Source: a virus. Taken from it: a stretch of DNA of 23,899 nucleotides. Below, piece by piece: positions 16,001 to 22,525 of the stretch; positions within the stretch are counted from its first letter, which is position 1; each line of letters starts with the position of its first letter. The translations under genes were made by a program, and so were the position numbers. The stretch lies in IMG/VR virus record IMGVR_UViG_3300037508_002051, positions 1 through 23,899 of that record. The stretch is one strand, 5' to 3'. A model generated the notes under the pieces. That model had not been told where the DNA came from and did no database searches. It saw only the letters and a program-made list of their open reading frames with translations.

Positions 16001-16854
16001 GTCCAGTAACCTGGACCAGAACCATTTTTATCTAGTGTATAATAAGCAGCCTTGTGCCATTCATTTCTATTAGGTAGCCAGTATAGATTTTTATTATCGG
16101 GATTTGGAACAGACGAAGGATTGGCAAAATTAAGAAGATAAACACCGTTCTCAGTTGAATTTGAACTAAGTCCAAAAGTTTGGGGTCTGTTATTATATAA
16201 CCAATTAATATATCTAGCGGCATCATACCAGTTTACAAAATTAACTGGCTTATCATCCATATTAGCTTTAACAGAATAGACTGAGTTAGGACTGGAACCA
16301 TTAACAGAAATACCGCCCCTTGGACTTGAGGTCATATTACTATTATACGGCCAAATATTACTATTTATTTGAGCATCGGTTCCGCTGGCAGCAACAGCAT
16401 TTAAAAATGACACATACTCAGCATTTGTTATTTCATATTTGGAAATTTGAAAATCATAACTAACAGATCCTAGATTGCTTCTTGTAAAATCAACACTATT
16501 ATTAGCACCAGAAATAGTAACAAAGCTTGAATGCGCGATGTTTAAGGAGCTATGTGCTGCGACCCTAAAACCTATTGTTTCGTTTCTATTTTCACGAGAA
16601 ATAGATCCAGATGTTACTAAAAAAGACTCGTCCAAAGATGAAAATCCACCACCATATAAAACTATTCTACCATTATCTTGATAGTCTATAATTTCTCTAA
16701 CGTTGCCATTTTGATCATATGTTCCAAAAAAACTAGGACCACCGTTACTACCTACGCTGGTAACATTTCCATTTTGACCGTTCCAATCGGCGTAGGATGC
16801 ATAGTTCGCACTATTACAGTATCCTATAATAGAGTAAGATGGAGGATTTGACAT
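13018..16854 (-). CDS. Giant stalk protein with two permuted SUMF1/FGE-like modules
   Basis: This 1278-residue protein has the order: FGE-like module 1 (about 12-305), Thr/Pro stalk (315-425), a small 50-residue domain (427-477), a long Thr/Pro stalk (478-722), FGE-like module 2 (727-1025), and a stalk ending in 11 copies of a 12-residue repeat (about 1110-1242). Each module shows SUMF1/FGE motifs in swapped order: GTYDQNGNV, a GG strand and GFR come first, then a KYEITN-like strand, a PVNFVNW-like strand, a WLPNRNEW-like strand and a YWTYATQSD-like strand. The paired catalytic cysteines of true formylglycine-generating enzymes are missing, so a binding or structural role is likely. A tail-fibre or adhesin role fits. 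ATG at 16854 follows AGGA. Confidence 0.88.
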   Translation of the reverse strand: MSNPPSYSIIGYCNSANYASYADWNGQNGNVTSVGSNGGPSFFGTYDQNGNVREIIDYQDNGRIVLYGGGFSSLDESFLVTSGSISRENRNETIGFRVAAHSSLNIAHSSFVTISGANNSVDFTRSNLGSVSYDFQISKYEITNAEYVSFLNAVAASGTDAQINSNIWPYNSNMTSSPRGGISVNGSSPNSVYSVKANMDDKPVNFVNWYDAARYINWLYNNRPQTFGLSSNSTENGVYLLNFANPSSVPNPDNKNLYWLPNRNEWHKAAYYTLDKNGSGPGYWTYATQSDSVPDKVSANSIGVASNTIDSPNVCISPTPTPSISPTNTVTPTFTPSFTPSQTITPTETVTRTPTVTPTLTITNSITPTKTSTPTRTPTTTTTITRTPTRTLTRTPTVTPTSSITPTITPTITKTPTVTPTVTTTSCDRIKLGQLIYDSRVYGGEDIIVKYKGFILSGAKLNNKIINVFENSILVSQTPTTTLTPTITTTPTITPTFTPTTTLTPTNTVTNTITSSVTVSPTITTTNTSTPTLTPTITSTITPNASPTTTSTETPTLTPSETPTETPTATPTETPTVTPTETPTVTPTETPTVTPTETPTVTPTETQTPTPTETTTPTPTESPTATPTLTPTESITPTPTPTESITPTITETNTPTPTSGATSTPTPTETPTTTPTSTITQTLTSTPTETQTVTPTNTLTPSLSVSLTPTQSSTPTPTITSTPAEYAPLSNTINFATSGNWNSSVSGNVTTVGSNGGPSYYGTYDQNGNVAEIVFFNDLVIILGGDFETDSSSIKDVEQIEIPDFGENIGLRIVTTGNPLNLSSFVTVNDTGNIADPINELGSVNYFYQINKHLITNCNYIEFLNSVATYDTYNLYNTAMSGDPYGGILRIGLTAPYSYEPKINFSNKPVNYISWLNAARYCNWLHNGQPTGYQTLNNDGITPNAFTTENGSYTISGSISNNIHSALNIVPHNSGSYTIPNLNEWYKAAYYSPRKNGWGNSGYWEYSTQYDSIPEPVCANNSGDARLIINSICSTSLPNNLNISCLFTPTPTQTPSITPTITQTITPTEGLSPTPTSSLTATPTESPTATPTNSVSPTATPTNSVSPTVTPTETPSASPTVTPTETPSASPTVTPTETPSASPTVTPTETPSASPTVTPTETPSASPTVTPTETPSASPTVTPTETPSASPTVTPTETPSASPTVTPTETPSASPTVTPTETPSASPTVTPTETPSASPTVTPSISPTITQTITPTITATITPTQSPYVGGQSIQFIP
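13139..13534. repeat. 36-bp tandem repeat, 11 copies
   Basis: Eleven in-register 36 bp units code for the 12-residue unit SPTVTPTETPSA near the C-terminus of the giant stalk protein. Differences between copies are single-base third-position changes that leave the protein unchanged. Two more degenerate units follow. Confidence 0.95.
13780..14676 (-). other. FGE-like module 2, halves in swapped order
   Basis: Codons about 727-1025 of the giant stalk protein. The part with VGSNGGPSYYGTYDQNGNV, ILGGDF and NIGLRIV precedes the part with NKHLITNCNYIEFLN, NKPVNYISW, IPNLNEWYKAAYY and YWEYSTQYD. In ordinary SUMF1/FGE domains the second set comes first. Confidence 0.7.
15039..15158. repeat. 24-bp tandem repeat, about five copies
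   Basis: Near-identical 24 bp units coding for TPTETPTV in the central stalk of the giant protein, grading into looser Thr/Pro repeats on both sides. They share the GGAGTAACTGTTGG core with the 36 bp array. Confidence 0.85.
15940..16821 (-). other. FGE-like module 1, halves in swapped order
   Basis: Codons about 12-305 of the giant stalk protein. VGSNGGPSFFGTYDQNGNV, VLYGGGF and TIGFRVA come first, a joint of about ten residues follows, then KYEITNAEY, KPVNFVNWYDAARY, YWLPNRNEWHKAAYY and GYWTYATQSD. Confidence 0.72.
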
Positions 16855-16866
16855 TCATATTCCTAG

Positions 16867-17115
16867 TTATTTATTTATGAATTTATTGTATAATATTAAA
16901 CTTAATACTCCTCCAGCAACGCCCATAAATATTCCAGACGGGCTAAGACTATCATATGTTCCTAGAATATAAAGTACTGCCCCACCCATGTATGAGCCAG
17001 CAACACCAAGAGCAACAGTTTGAAAAAAACCTAATCGCAAATTAACAGGAACTATGGCCTTTGCTAAAGAACCAACAAATAAACCATATACAATCCAGAT
17101 TAGAAGATTAAACAT
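16867..17115 (-). CDS. GlsB/YeaQ/YmgE-type small membrane protein
   Basis: This 82-residue inner-membrane protein has three hydrophobic helices (about 3-22, 31-51, 60-77) and the Gly-rich pattern of the transglycosylase-associated family: GLFVGSLAKAIVP, then LGVAGSYMGGAVLYILG, then GIFMGVAGGVLSLILYN. The family name does not mean enzymatic activity; the function is unknown in bacteria too. In a phage, a small multi-helix protein like this could be a holin-like or envelope-stress factor. GGAGG lies 6 bases before the ATG at 17115, which overlaps the previous gene's end by 8 bp. Confidence 0.83.
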   Translation of the reverse strand: MFNLLIWIVYGLFVGSLAKAIVPVNLRLGFFQTVALGVAGSYMGGAVLYILGTYDSLSPSGIFMGVAGGVLSLILYNKFINK

Positions 17116-17497
17116 TGGTAGCCTCCAGAAGTGTTAAAGATTCTTCGTCATTAAGATTCTTACCAACTTCCATGATGGCATTTTTTAAACTAACTCCGTA
17201 TTGTTGATATTGTTTTTTACTCAAATGTTGTTTTAATATTTTGTTTAGTCTATAGTTATTTAACCAGCTATCTTTAATTGTTAAATTAACTATAGTATGT
17301 CTAAGATCTAAAGCCTCGCTCATTTTATCATTCTTACGTCTTTTGCTTCTACATTCTTGAATTACTCTTATAAGACTTAATATTACTCCAATTACTATAA
17401 TTATAGTTATAGGATCAAATCCATAATTATTATTTTTAATATTCGCTTTGTCTATGACTTTTTGGGCAATGTGTTCTAGATTAGGATTTAATTGCAT
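17108..17497 (-). CDS. Single-pass membrane protein, unknown function
   Basis: This is a 129-residue protein from ATG 17497. The longer frame begins with TTG at 17536 inside the preceding gene and is less likely. One membrane helix lies at about 29-46 (PITIIIVIGVILSLIRVI), followed by a strongly basic stretch (CRSKRRKNDK) and a helical soluble tail of about 75 residues. The charge distribution puts the tail in the cytoplasm. No family recognised. It sits in a cassette of four small membrane or exported proteins between the two giant virion-type genes. Confidence 0.75.
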   Translation of the reverse strand: MQLNPNLEHIAQKVIDKANIKNNNYGFDPITIIIVIGVILSLIRVIQECRSKRRKNDKMSEALDLRHTIVNLTIKDSWLNNYRLNKILKQHLSKKQYQQYGVSLKNAIMEVGKNLNDEESLTLLEATNV

Positions 17498-17510
17498 ATT
17501 TAATCTTTCG

Positions 17511-17741
17511 TTAGGGTAAACAATATCCACAATCAACCATTTTTATTCCATCTCCACTTAGATATTTTCCGCTTCCTTTACAAACTGGGCATTCTTTTCT
17601 TTTATATTTTTTAATTGGTTCATTCCCAATATTTTTAACTATAGCTCCGGATAGAATAACAGGAGCAGTAGATGCTCCATTGTATTTTATTGATGTGAAA
17701 AATACCGACGCAAATAAAATTGATAATATTAGTTTATTCAT
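17511..17741 (-). CDS. Small exported protein with DnaJ-type CxxCxGxG zinc motif
   Basis: This 76-residue protein has an N-terminal signal-like segment (KLILSILFASVFFTSI, residues 3-18) with a possible cleavage region near ASTAP. A basic stretch KKYKRKE follows, then CPVCKGSGK (C51, C54) and CGYC (C71, C74). One CxxCxGxG plus one CxxC makes a single DnaJ-like zinc site. Such a site is usually cytoplasmic, so its place behind an export signal is odd. The segment could instead be an uncleaved anchor. The start overlaps the preceding stop as ATGA at 17741-17738. Confidence 0.78.
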   Translation of the reverse strand: MNKLILSILFASVFFTSIKYNGASTAPVILSGAIVKNIGNEPIKKYKRKECPVCKGSGKYLSGDGIKMVDCGYCLP

Positions 17742-17920
17742 TTTTTAATTCTTGGAAATAATGGCTTACGTTTTAATGGTGGTTTTGGAATAGGAGGAAA
17801 AGGATTTATATCATCTAATTCCCTACTTTTTTTAGGTATTATGAGCTTCAATATATTTAGTATAAAGTTTAGTACTATACTAATTAATCTATTTAATGCT
17901 AATTTATCAAAAAAATTCAT
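17738..17920 (-). CDS. 60-residue membrane microprotein with proline-rich basic tail
   Basis: The N-terminal half holds a hydrophobic or amphipathic helix (LISIVLNFILNILKLIIP, about 12-29). The C-terminal half is PFPPIPKPPLKRKPLFPRIKK-like: proline-rich and strongly basic. This is compatible with a small membrane-active protein. No known family. It is preceded by a 42 bp gap with a promoter-like sequence and AAGG 8 bases before the ATG at 17920, making it the first gene of the small membrane cassette. Confidence 0.72.
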   Translation of the reverse strand: MNFFDKLALNRLISIVLNFILNILKLIIPKKSRELDDINPFPPIPKPPLKRKPLFPRIKK

Positions 17921-17942
17921 AGTATTGCCTTATAAATAACTT

Positions 17943-17970
17943 ATTATACACCAAATTATGTTTTATACAA
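17943..17970 (-). promoter_or_regulatory. Possible promoter for the small membrane-protein cassette
   Basis: A perfect TATAAT (17948-17943) lies 16 bases after a weak -35 match TTGTAT (17970-17965), 22 bases before the ATG at 17920. The -10 region is part of a TGGTGTATAATAA box nearly repeated upstream of phoH. Plausible, but AT-rich sequence gives such matches easily. Confidence 0.4.
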
Positions 17971-20900
17971 TATAGTATGGCGAGTATAGTACAAGATGGG
18001 CGTTGCTCAGTGAATACCCAACAGTATTATGAATAGCTATTGCTGCTCTGAATTGACAATTAATTTGAGAACAACTAATATCTGAATTGAGAATATTCTG
18101 ACTTCTTTGATAAAGCAAGCCACCAAAAGACTGATTTGAATTGATGAGTTGTGCATTAATTAACGAAGAAAAAATTCTACTATTATCGATAGGAACAGAT
18201 GTTTTTGGATAAAGTATATTTTCTACCCAAAAGGTTATCACATATCCTTCATAATTATTAAAATTAATAAGATTTCTAATATCATATAAAAATGAAAACG
18301 TGTTATCATTTTTTGTTATATCCGATAAATAAAAAGGATTTATAGGCATAGGCGTTTTTGTCGGTGTTGGCGTTGTAGTTGGAGTTGGTGTGACTAATGG
18401 TTTGTTATAAATAAATATTGCATCATTTTTAGCTATTGCTACTATTTTATTTCCATTAGAATTTATACATATGTCTTTCCAGTCTTTAATTCCAGGATCA
18501 TTAAATTCTTGAAATGTAGAGCCAAAATCGTTACTAATATATAATAAACCACCTTCATTTGCATTTTTAAATGTAGATATAACTAATGCATCTCCTTGTT
18601 CATTGGTGGCTATATTGGTTATTGGTCCTGTTGTAATAAAATTATCTATTTCTGTCCAAGTATTACCGCTATCAATACTTCTTACTAGAGCACCTCTATT
18701 ACCTGCATTGGCTGCTGCATATAGTCTAATAGGAGATGCTGCTACTGCTACCCAATATCTATCATAAATGTAAGGATTAGGTCTTAAATACCCAGTTCGT
18801 GAAATGCCATCAACTACAATACCTCCTCCTTGCCTAGCACTGATTGTTCTATATCGCTGTTCGCCTTGCGCTAGACCATAACTTGTAGATGTGAATGCTA
18901 GGCCACCTGTTTCTGTTAAATAGCTAGTTGCTACAAATTGAATATTTAGTGGATCATATGTCACTGTTGATGATCCCCAATCTAAATACCCTAATGTTTG
19001 ATTATTCTTTACATAGAAACCATATACTGCGGACTCAGGAGCTGGTCTTGATATATGAATCCATGTAGCATAATTAACATTTGGATCCGATGACAATTGC
19101 CATGTTGTGCCTCTATCGTAACTATAATAAATTGTTGAGTCTAGTGTACAGGCAACCATGACTAATCCATTGTGATCCATTGCTATATCTGACCATCGAG
19201 CAATAGTTGCTCTTTGAGTCCAATTAATTCCTCCATCTAAACTTATATAAATATAATCATTATTAGCGCAAGCTGCTATTTTAGTACCATCAGCCGATAT
19301 TGTTACTGCCGTCCAGTCTTTGATATTGTTATATATTGACCATCCGGGAACAAAAACTGACGGCATAGGAGTATGTGTTGGTGTTGGAGTAGCGGTTGTT
19401 GTTAGAGTAATAGTAGCGGTAGTAGTCGGGGTCCTAGTTGGTTCGCTAGTGAAGTTGGGCGTTGTTGTGATTGTTGGAGTAGGCGTTGGTTCGCTAGTGA
19501 AGTTGGGCGTTGTTGTGATTGTTGGAGTAGGCGTTGGTTCGCTAGTGAAGTTGGGCGTTGTTGTGGGAGTATTAGTATTTGTGGGCGTTAACGATGGATC
19601 TGGAATAGACGGTGTCGATACAGTTATATTGCAACAATAATTTCCTGCATTGTCTCCGTATGCACCATCATATATTCCGATGTATAGAGATCCAGATGTT
19701 TGGGCAATAAAAGTAATTTTTGAACCTATAACAAATATATCATTTAAATTTGATACAGTTAATAATGGTTGATTATTATTATCAATTTTAGCAATAGCAA
19801 CATTCCAATTACCATATATGGAATTATTTTTAAGAAAACCATCTGCATTAGTATTACAAATATTACTATATAAATAACATGTGGTGCAGCCTCTTGTTGT
19901 GATCTCAACAGTAGAGCCTTGTTCGATATAAATATTACTGTTTTTAAGAATAGGAATACCCCATCCGGCCCCAAGAGTGGCTGGTAGTTCTATTTCAGAA
20001 GATGTGCAGATGGTTGGTGTAAGAGGATCGCAAGGAATACTTGGAGGAGTGCGAGTAGGCGATAAAGTCGGAGTGTTTGTTGGGGTAGATGTAAGAGTTG
20101 TTGTTGGAGAAGGATATGGTCCACAAGGACCAGCAAAAATAATACCATCACCTGAGTTAAATTCTCTATTATATCTAGGTATAAACAAAGAACCATCATT
20201 TTGATTAATAGCAATATTTGGAATAATACATTTAGATAAATATGAAAAAATAGTAGAAACAATAGTATTAGTTGTAAGATTAATACCTATAATATATGTT
20301 TCTATATCAGTGCTTATATTATTATAGATGCCATCACCAGTACTAGTGGCATAGTATAAAATATTATTAGATGTATCAAAAAAAAGATTACCAATTGATC
20401 CTGAGTTTCCAAATACTAAAGGTATATTATCAATAATATTTAATGTAGATATATCATATGTTTTTATATATGAATTAATACCAATAATATTTTCATATAA
20501 AACATATAACAGATTATTATAAATATATATTTCTGTCCAATGACTAAGATCCAATATATTTGATTCACTTAGTTCATTATTAGTAGTATCAATTATACAT
20601 AATTTATTTTCATTGTTGCTATGAAATGATATATATAATTTATCATTTATCTCATCAATAGTTAAACTAGAAACTAGATTATTAGAAAAAGAAGATAAAA
20701 TATTTTCATTAGACGATATAATTGTATCAGATAAACAATCAATAGTATGAAGAACTAATTGATTAGAAATACTAGAGCGACTAATTGTATATATTTTATT
20801 AGTAGTTGAATTTATACAAATATTGGTTGGAAAACCTTTAGTTCCTAGTATTATATCATTAGAACCTATAGGAATAATTTTTATTACATGATATAAACTA

Positions 20901-21271
20901 TCGTCTAAAATTATAATACCTGGATTTTTACCATAATTAATAATATATGCTTTACTTAAATTTTCATTAATAACAGCATCGCCCAACTGCCATCCACTCT
21001 CATATGTGGTTCTAATTTTAGTTTTATAAACAGTATTAATTATCTCTATCTGATCATTACCAGAATCAATACAATAAAGAGTTTTACTATTATTATTAAA
21101 ATATAAATTACTAGAAGTTATTAAATTATTAGTTTCTGTTTGTCTAGAAAATAATAGTTCTGTTGTATGATAGCAAGATCCTAAAGCCGGAGGGGTTGGC
21201 GGGGGTATGGTCGTTGTTACTGTTGGACTAGGTATTATAGTACAACATTTTGATTTTTTGATATCGCTCAT
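17963..21271 (-). CDS. Modular adhesin: beta-propeller, LecA-like lectin and Asp-box propeller
   Basis: This 1102-residue protein starts MSDIKKSKCCTIIPSP. Residues 33-385 form repeated beta-blades with NxxxYYATS- and IDTTNN-like turns, as in YncE/NHL propellers. A short Thr/Pro linker leads to about 425-552, which ends in SLYIGIYDGAYGDNAGNY, closely resembling the calcium-binding loop of the LecA (PA-IL) galactose lectin (ligand candidates D535, D540, N541). A Thr/Pro linker with 16-residue repeats follows. Then an Asp-box propeller (640-957) has SLDGGINW, SYDRGTTW, SIDSGNTW and SNDFGSTF. A last linker and a 125-residue C-terminal domain close it. All parts suit binding of glycans on a host or surface. 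Sialidase catalytic residues are not recognisable. Confidence 0.87.
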   Translation of the reverse strand: MSDIKKSKCCTIIPSPTVTTTIPPPTPPALGSCYHTTELLFSRQTETNNLITSSNLYFNNNSKTLYCIDSGNDQIEIINTVYKTKIRTTYESGWQLGDAVINENLSKAYIINYGKNPGIIILDDSLYHVIKIIPIGSNDIILGTKGFPTNICINSTTNKIYTISRSSISNQLVLHTIDCLSDTIISSNENILSSFSNNLVSSLTIDEINDKLYISFHSNNENKLCIIDTTNNELSESNILDLSHWTEIYIYNNLLYVLYENIIGINSYIKTYDISTLNIIDNIPLVFGNSGSIGNLFFDTSNNILYYATSTGDGIYNNISTDIETYIIGINLTTNTIVSTIFSYLSKCIIPNIAINQNDGSLFIPRYNREFNSGDGIIFAGPCGPYPSPTTTLTSTPTNTPTLSPTRTPPSIPCDPLTPTICTSSEIELPATLGAGWGIPILKNSNIYIEQGSTVEITTRGCTTCYLYSNICNTNADGFLKNNSIYGNWNVAIAKIDNNNQPLLTVSNLNDIFVIGSKITFIAQTSGSLYIGIYDGAYGDNAGNYCCNITVSTPSIPDPSLTPTNTNTPTTTPNFTSEPTPTPTITTTPNFTSEPTPTPTITTTPNFTSEPTRTPTTTATITLTTTATPTPTHTPMPSVFVPGWSIYNNIKDWTAVTISADGTKIAACANNDYIYISLDGGINWTQRATIARWSDIAMDHNGLVMVACTLDSTIYYSYDRGTTWQLSSDPNVNYATWIHISRPAPESAVYGFYVKNNQTLGYLDWGSSTVTYDPLNIQFVATSYLTETGGLAFTSTSYGLAQGEQRYRTISARQGGGIVVDGISRTGYLRPNPYIYDRYWVAVAASPIRLYAAANAGNRGALVRSIDSGNTWTEIDNFITTGPITNIATNEQGDALVISTFKNANEGGLLYISNDFGSTFQEFNDPGIKDWKDICINSNGNKIVAIAKNDAIFIYNKPLVTPTPTTTPTPTKTPMPINPFYLSDITKNDNTFSFLYDIRNLINFNNYEGYVITFWVENILYPKTSVPIDNSRIFSSLINAQLINSNQSFGGLLYQRSQNILNSDISCSQINCQFRAAIAIHNTVGYSLSNAHLVLYSPYYIV
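19440..19564. repeat. 48-bp tandem repeat, about 2.6 copies
   Basis: Exact 48 bp units coding for the 16-residue unit EPTPTPTITTTPNFTS in the linker after the LecA-like domain. No base differs between the two full copies. Confidence 0.9.
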
Positions 21272-21277
21272 TATAGT

Positions 21278-21574
21278 TCAGCCTGTTGGTAGTGTTATAA
21301 TATTGAAATTACTTTCAAGAGTATTAATTCTACCTTCTAAAATTTGTATTTGACTATTAATTAAGGCTGAAGCCTGTTCTACGGTAGTATTTAGTAGAGC
21401 TATTGATTCAGGAGTTATTGTTGGAATATTTTGTGTTGTTGAATCACTATCATATTTGAATTCAATTAAAACTATAGTATTAGTATCTCTATTAAGAGCC
21501 CATTTTTGATTATCTGGTAAAGCTGGTAAATTAACACCTAGATTTGGAACCGGTACAAGTTGTGGTAAGCTCAT
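21278..21574 (-). CDS. Short coiled-coil protein preceding the adhesin
   Basis: This 98-residue protein has a proline-rich N-terminus (LPQLVPVPNLGVNLPALPDNQKWALN) and a C-terminal heptad-like helix (about 58-90, LLNTTVEQASALINSQIQILEGRINTL), suggesting a trimeric coiled coil. AAGGAT precedes the ATG at 21574. The stop is 6 bp before the adhesin gene, so the two are probably made together. A role as fibre adaptor, attachment protein or chaperone is possible. Family not recognised. Confidence 0.78.
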   Translation of the reverse strand: MSLPQLVPVPNLGVNLPALPDNQKWALNRDTNTIVLIEFKYDSDSTTQNIPTITPESIALLNTTVEQASALINSQIQILEGRINTLESNFNIITLPTG

Positions 21575-21589
21575 AATGTATCCTTAATA

Positions 21590-22525
21590 TTATATATTGT
21601 GTCCTAGATAGTCAAAACCATAATCTGGTAATTTTTGTAATGGAAATCCGTCAAAGTCGCTAAAAGCGTATGCCCCATTACCTTTTAACATACCGGCTGC
21701 TACATCTGCTTTTATTAAAAATGATCCGTCAGGTATTGGACCCCATGAAGGATGACCACCATCATTCCATTTACCCCAGCTATTCTGTACTAGAAAAGCT
21801 GGTTCACTACTAGTATCATCACAAGCAATCCATGCCATAGCATGAGCCCAAGAGCCTTGCGGTTTAGCAAAACCCTTACTGTCTCTTCGGCTACTAAAAC
21901 CATAGCTACTACAAACACTAATTCCATAACCGTTAGCAAGAGCATCTCGTGCTTCTTCTACTGTTCTAACCAAACTTACAGTTTTAACTTGATGATCGTT
22001 TGCAAGATCTATAACTTTGTCTGGTAAGCTACGACCACCCCATCCAGCACCTAACATACCTTGATATTTACTAAGATCAACAACGCCAGGGTAATTTTTT
22101 CTAACTAAGACACCACCATATTGGCTGACAAATTGTGCTGCTCTAGAACAACTCATTCCTTGTCCACCATGACCTCTTGCTCCGTATATTGCTTCTGTTG
22201 CGCCTCTTGCTATCCAACTTTCTTTATGTTTATCTACATCTATTTCTACAGCACGAGAAATATCTACAGCATTTCTAGTAGAGTGGCTTACACAGTCCCC
22301 TGTAACCTGGCGCTCATTATAAGGGTTCTTATCGAACTTTAAAACACTTTTGTATGGAGTAGATAATTTACCTTTACCGGTTCCAACAATTTTTTTGGCT
22401 CCGTCTCCAAAATAACCATACTTAGAATTTTCTAAAAGATTTTCGAATATATGCTCTTCCCAAAGACATCCCTGAAATCCATCTTTGTATAGTTTTAATA
22501 ATTGTTCAGGAGATAGTCTTGCCAT
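21590..22525 (-). CDS. Papain-like (C1 family) cysteine peptidase
   Basis: This 311-residue protein has the papain fold markers in order: Q73 and C78 in RQVTGDCVSHSTRN (oxyanion Gln and nucleophile), H228 in GSWAHAMAWIA, and N248 in FLVQNSWGKWN. SWGK and the following Gly-rich turn are typical of the family. There is no signal peptide, no membrane segment and no long propeptide (about 70 residues precede the catalytic core). Possible roles are maturation of virion proteins, injection-linked cleavage, or host protein breakdown. GAGGGA precedes the ATG at 22525, which overlaps the previous stop (TAATG). Confidence 0.9.
   Translation of the reverse strand: MARLSPEQLLKLYKDGFQGCLWEEHIFENLLENSKYGYFGDGAKKIVGTGKGKLSTPYKSVLKFDKNPYNERQVTGDCVSHSTRNAVDISRAVEIDVDKHKESWIARGATEAIYGARGHGGQGMSCSRAAQFVSQYGGVLVRKNYPGVVDLSKYQGMLGAGWGGRSLPDKVIDLANDHQVKTVSLVRTVEEARDALANGYGISVCSSYGFSSRRDSKGFAKPQGSWAHAMAWIACDDTSSEPAFLVQNSWGKWNDGGHPSWGPIPDGSFLIKADVAAGMLKGNGAYAFSDFDGFPLQKLPDYGFDYLGHNI

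Noticed and set aside
13018-16854. Diversity-generating retroelement target, given the FGE/C-type-lectin-like folds
   Set aside because: No reverse transcriptase gene and no adenine-biased template/variable repeat pair was found in the window; module ends are not near-identical to any other stretch. An RT beyond the window edges cannot be excluded.
13018-16854. Active formylglycine-generating enzyme
   Set aside because: The paired catalytic cysteines before the GFR strand are missing in both modules and motif order is swapped.
17498-17536. Extended N-terminus of the single-pass membrane protein from TTG 17536
   Set aside because: It would overlap the preceding gene by 26 bp and start at TTG without a ribosome site; ATG 17497 follows the preceding stop by 13 bp.
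17931-17938. T4-type late promoter TATAAATA
   Set aside because: It lies on the plus strand, pointing against all genes; on the coding strand it reads TATTTATA. AT-rich gaps give such matches by chance.
17921-17962. Rho-independent terminator after the adhesin gene
   Set aside because: No stable GC-containing hairpin followed by a T run could be drawn; the same holds for the 6969-7026 gap.
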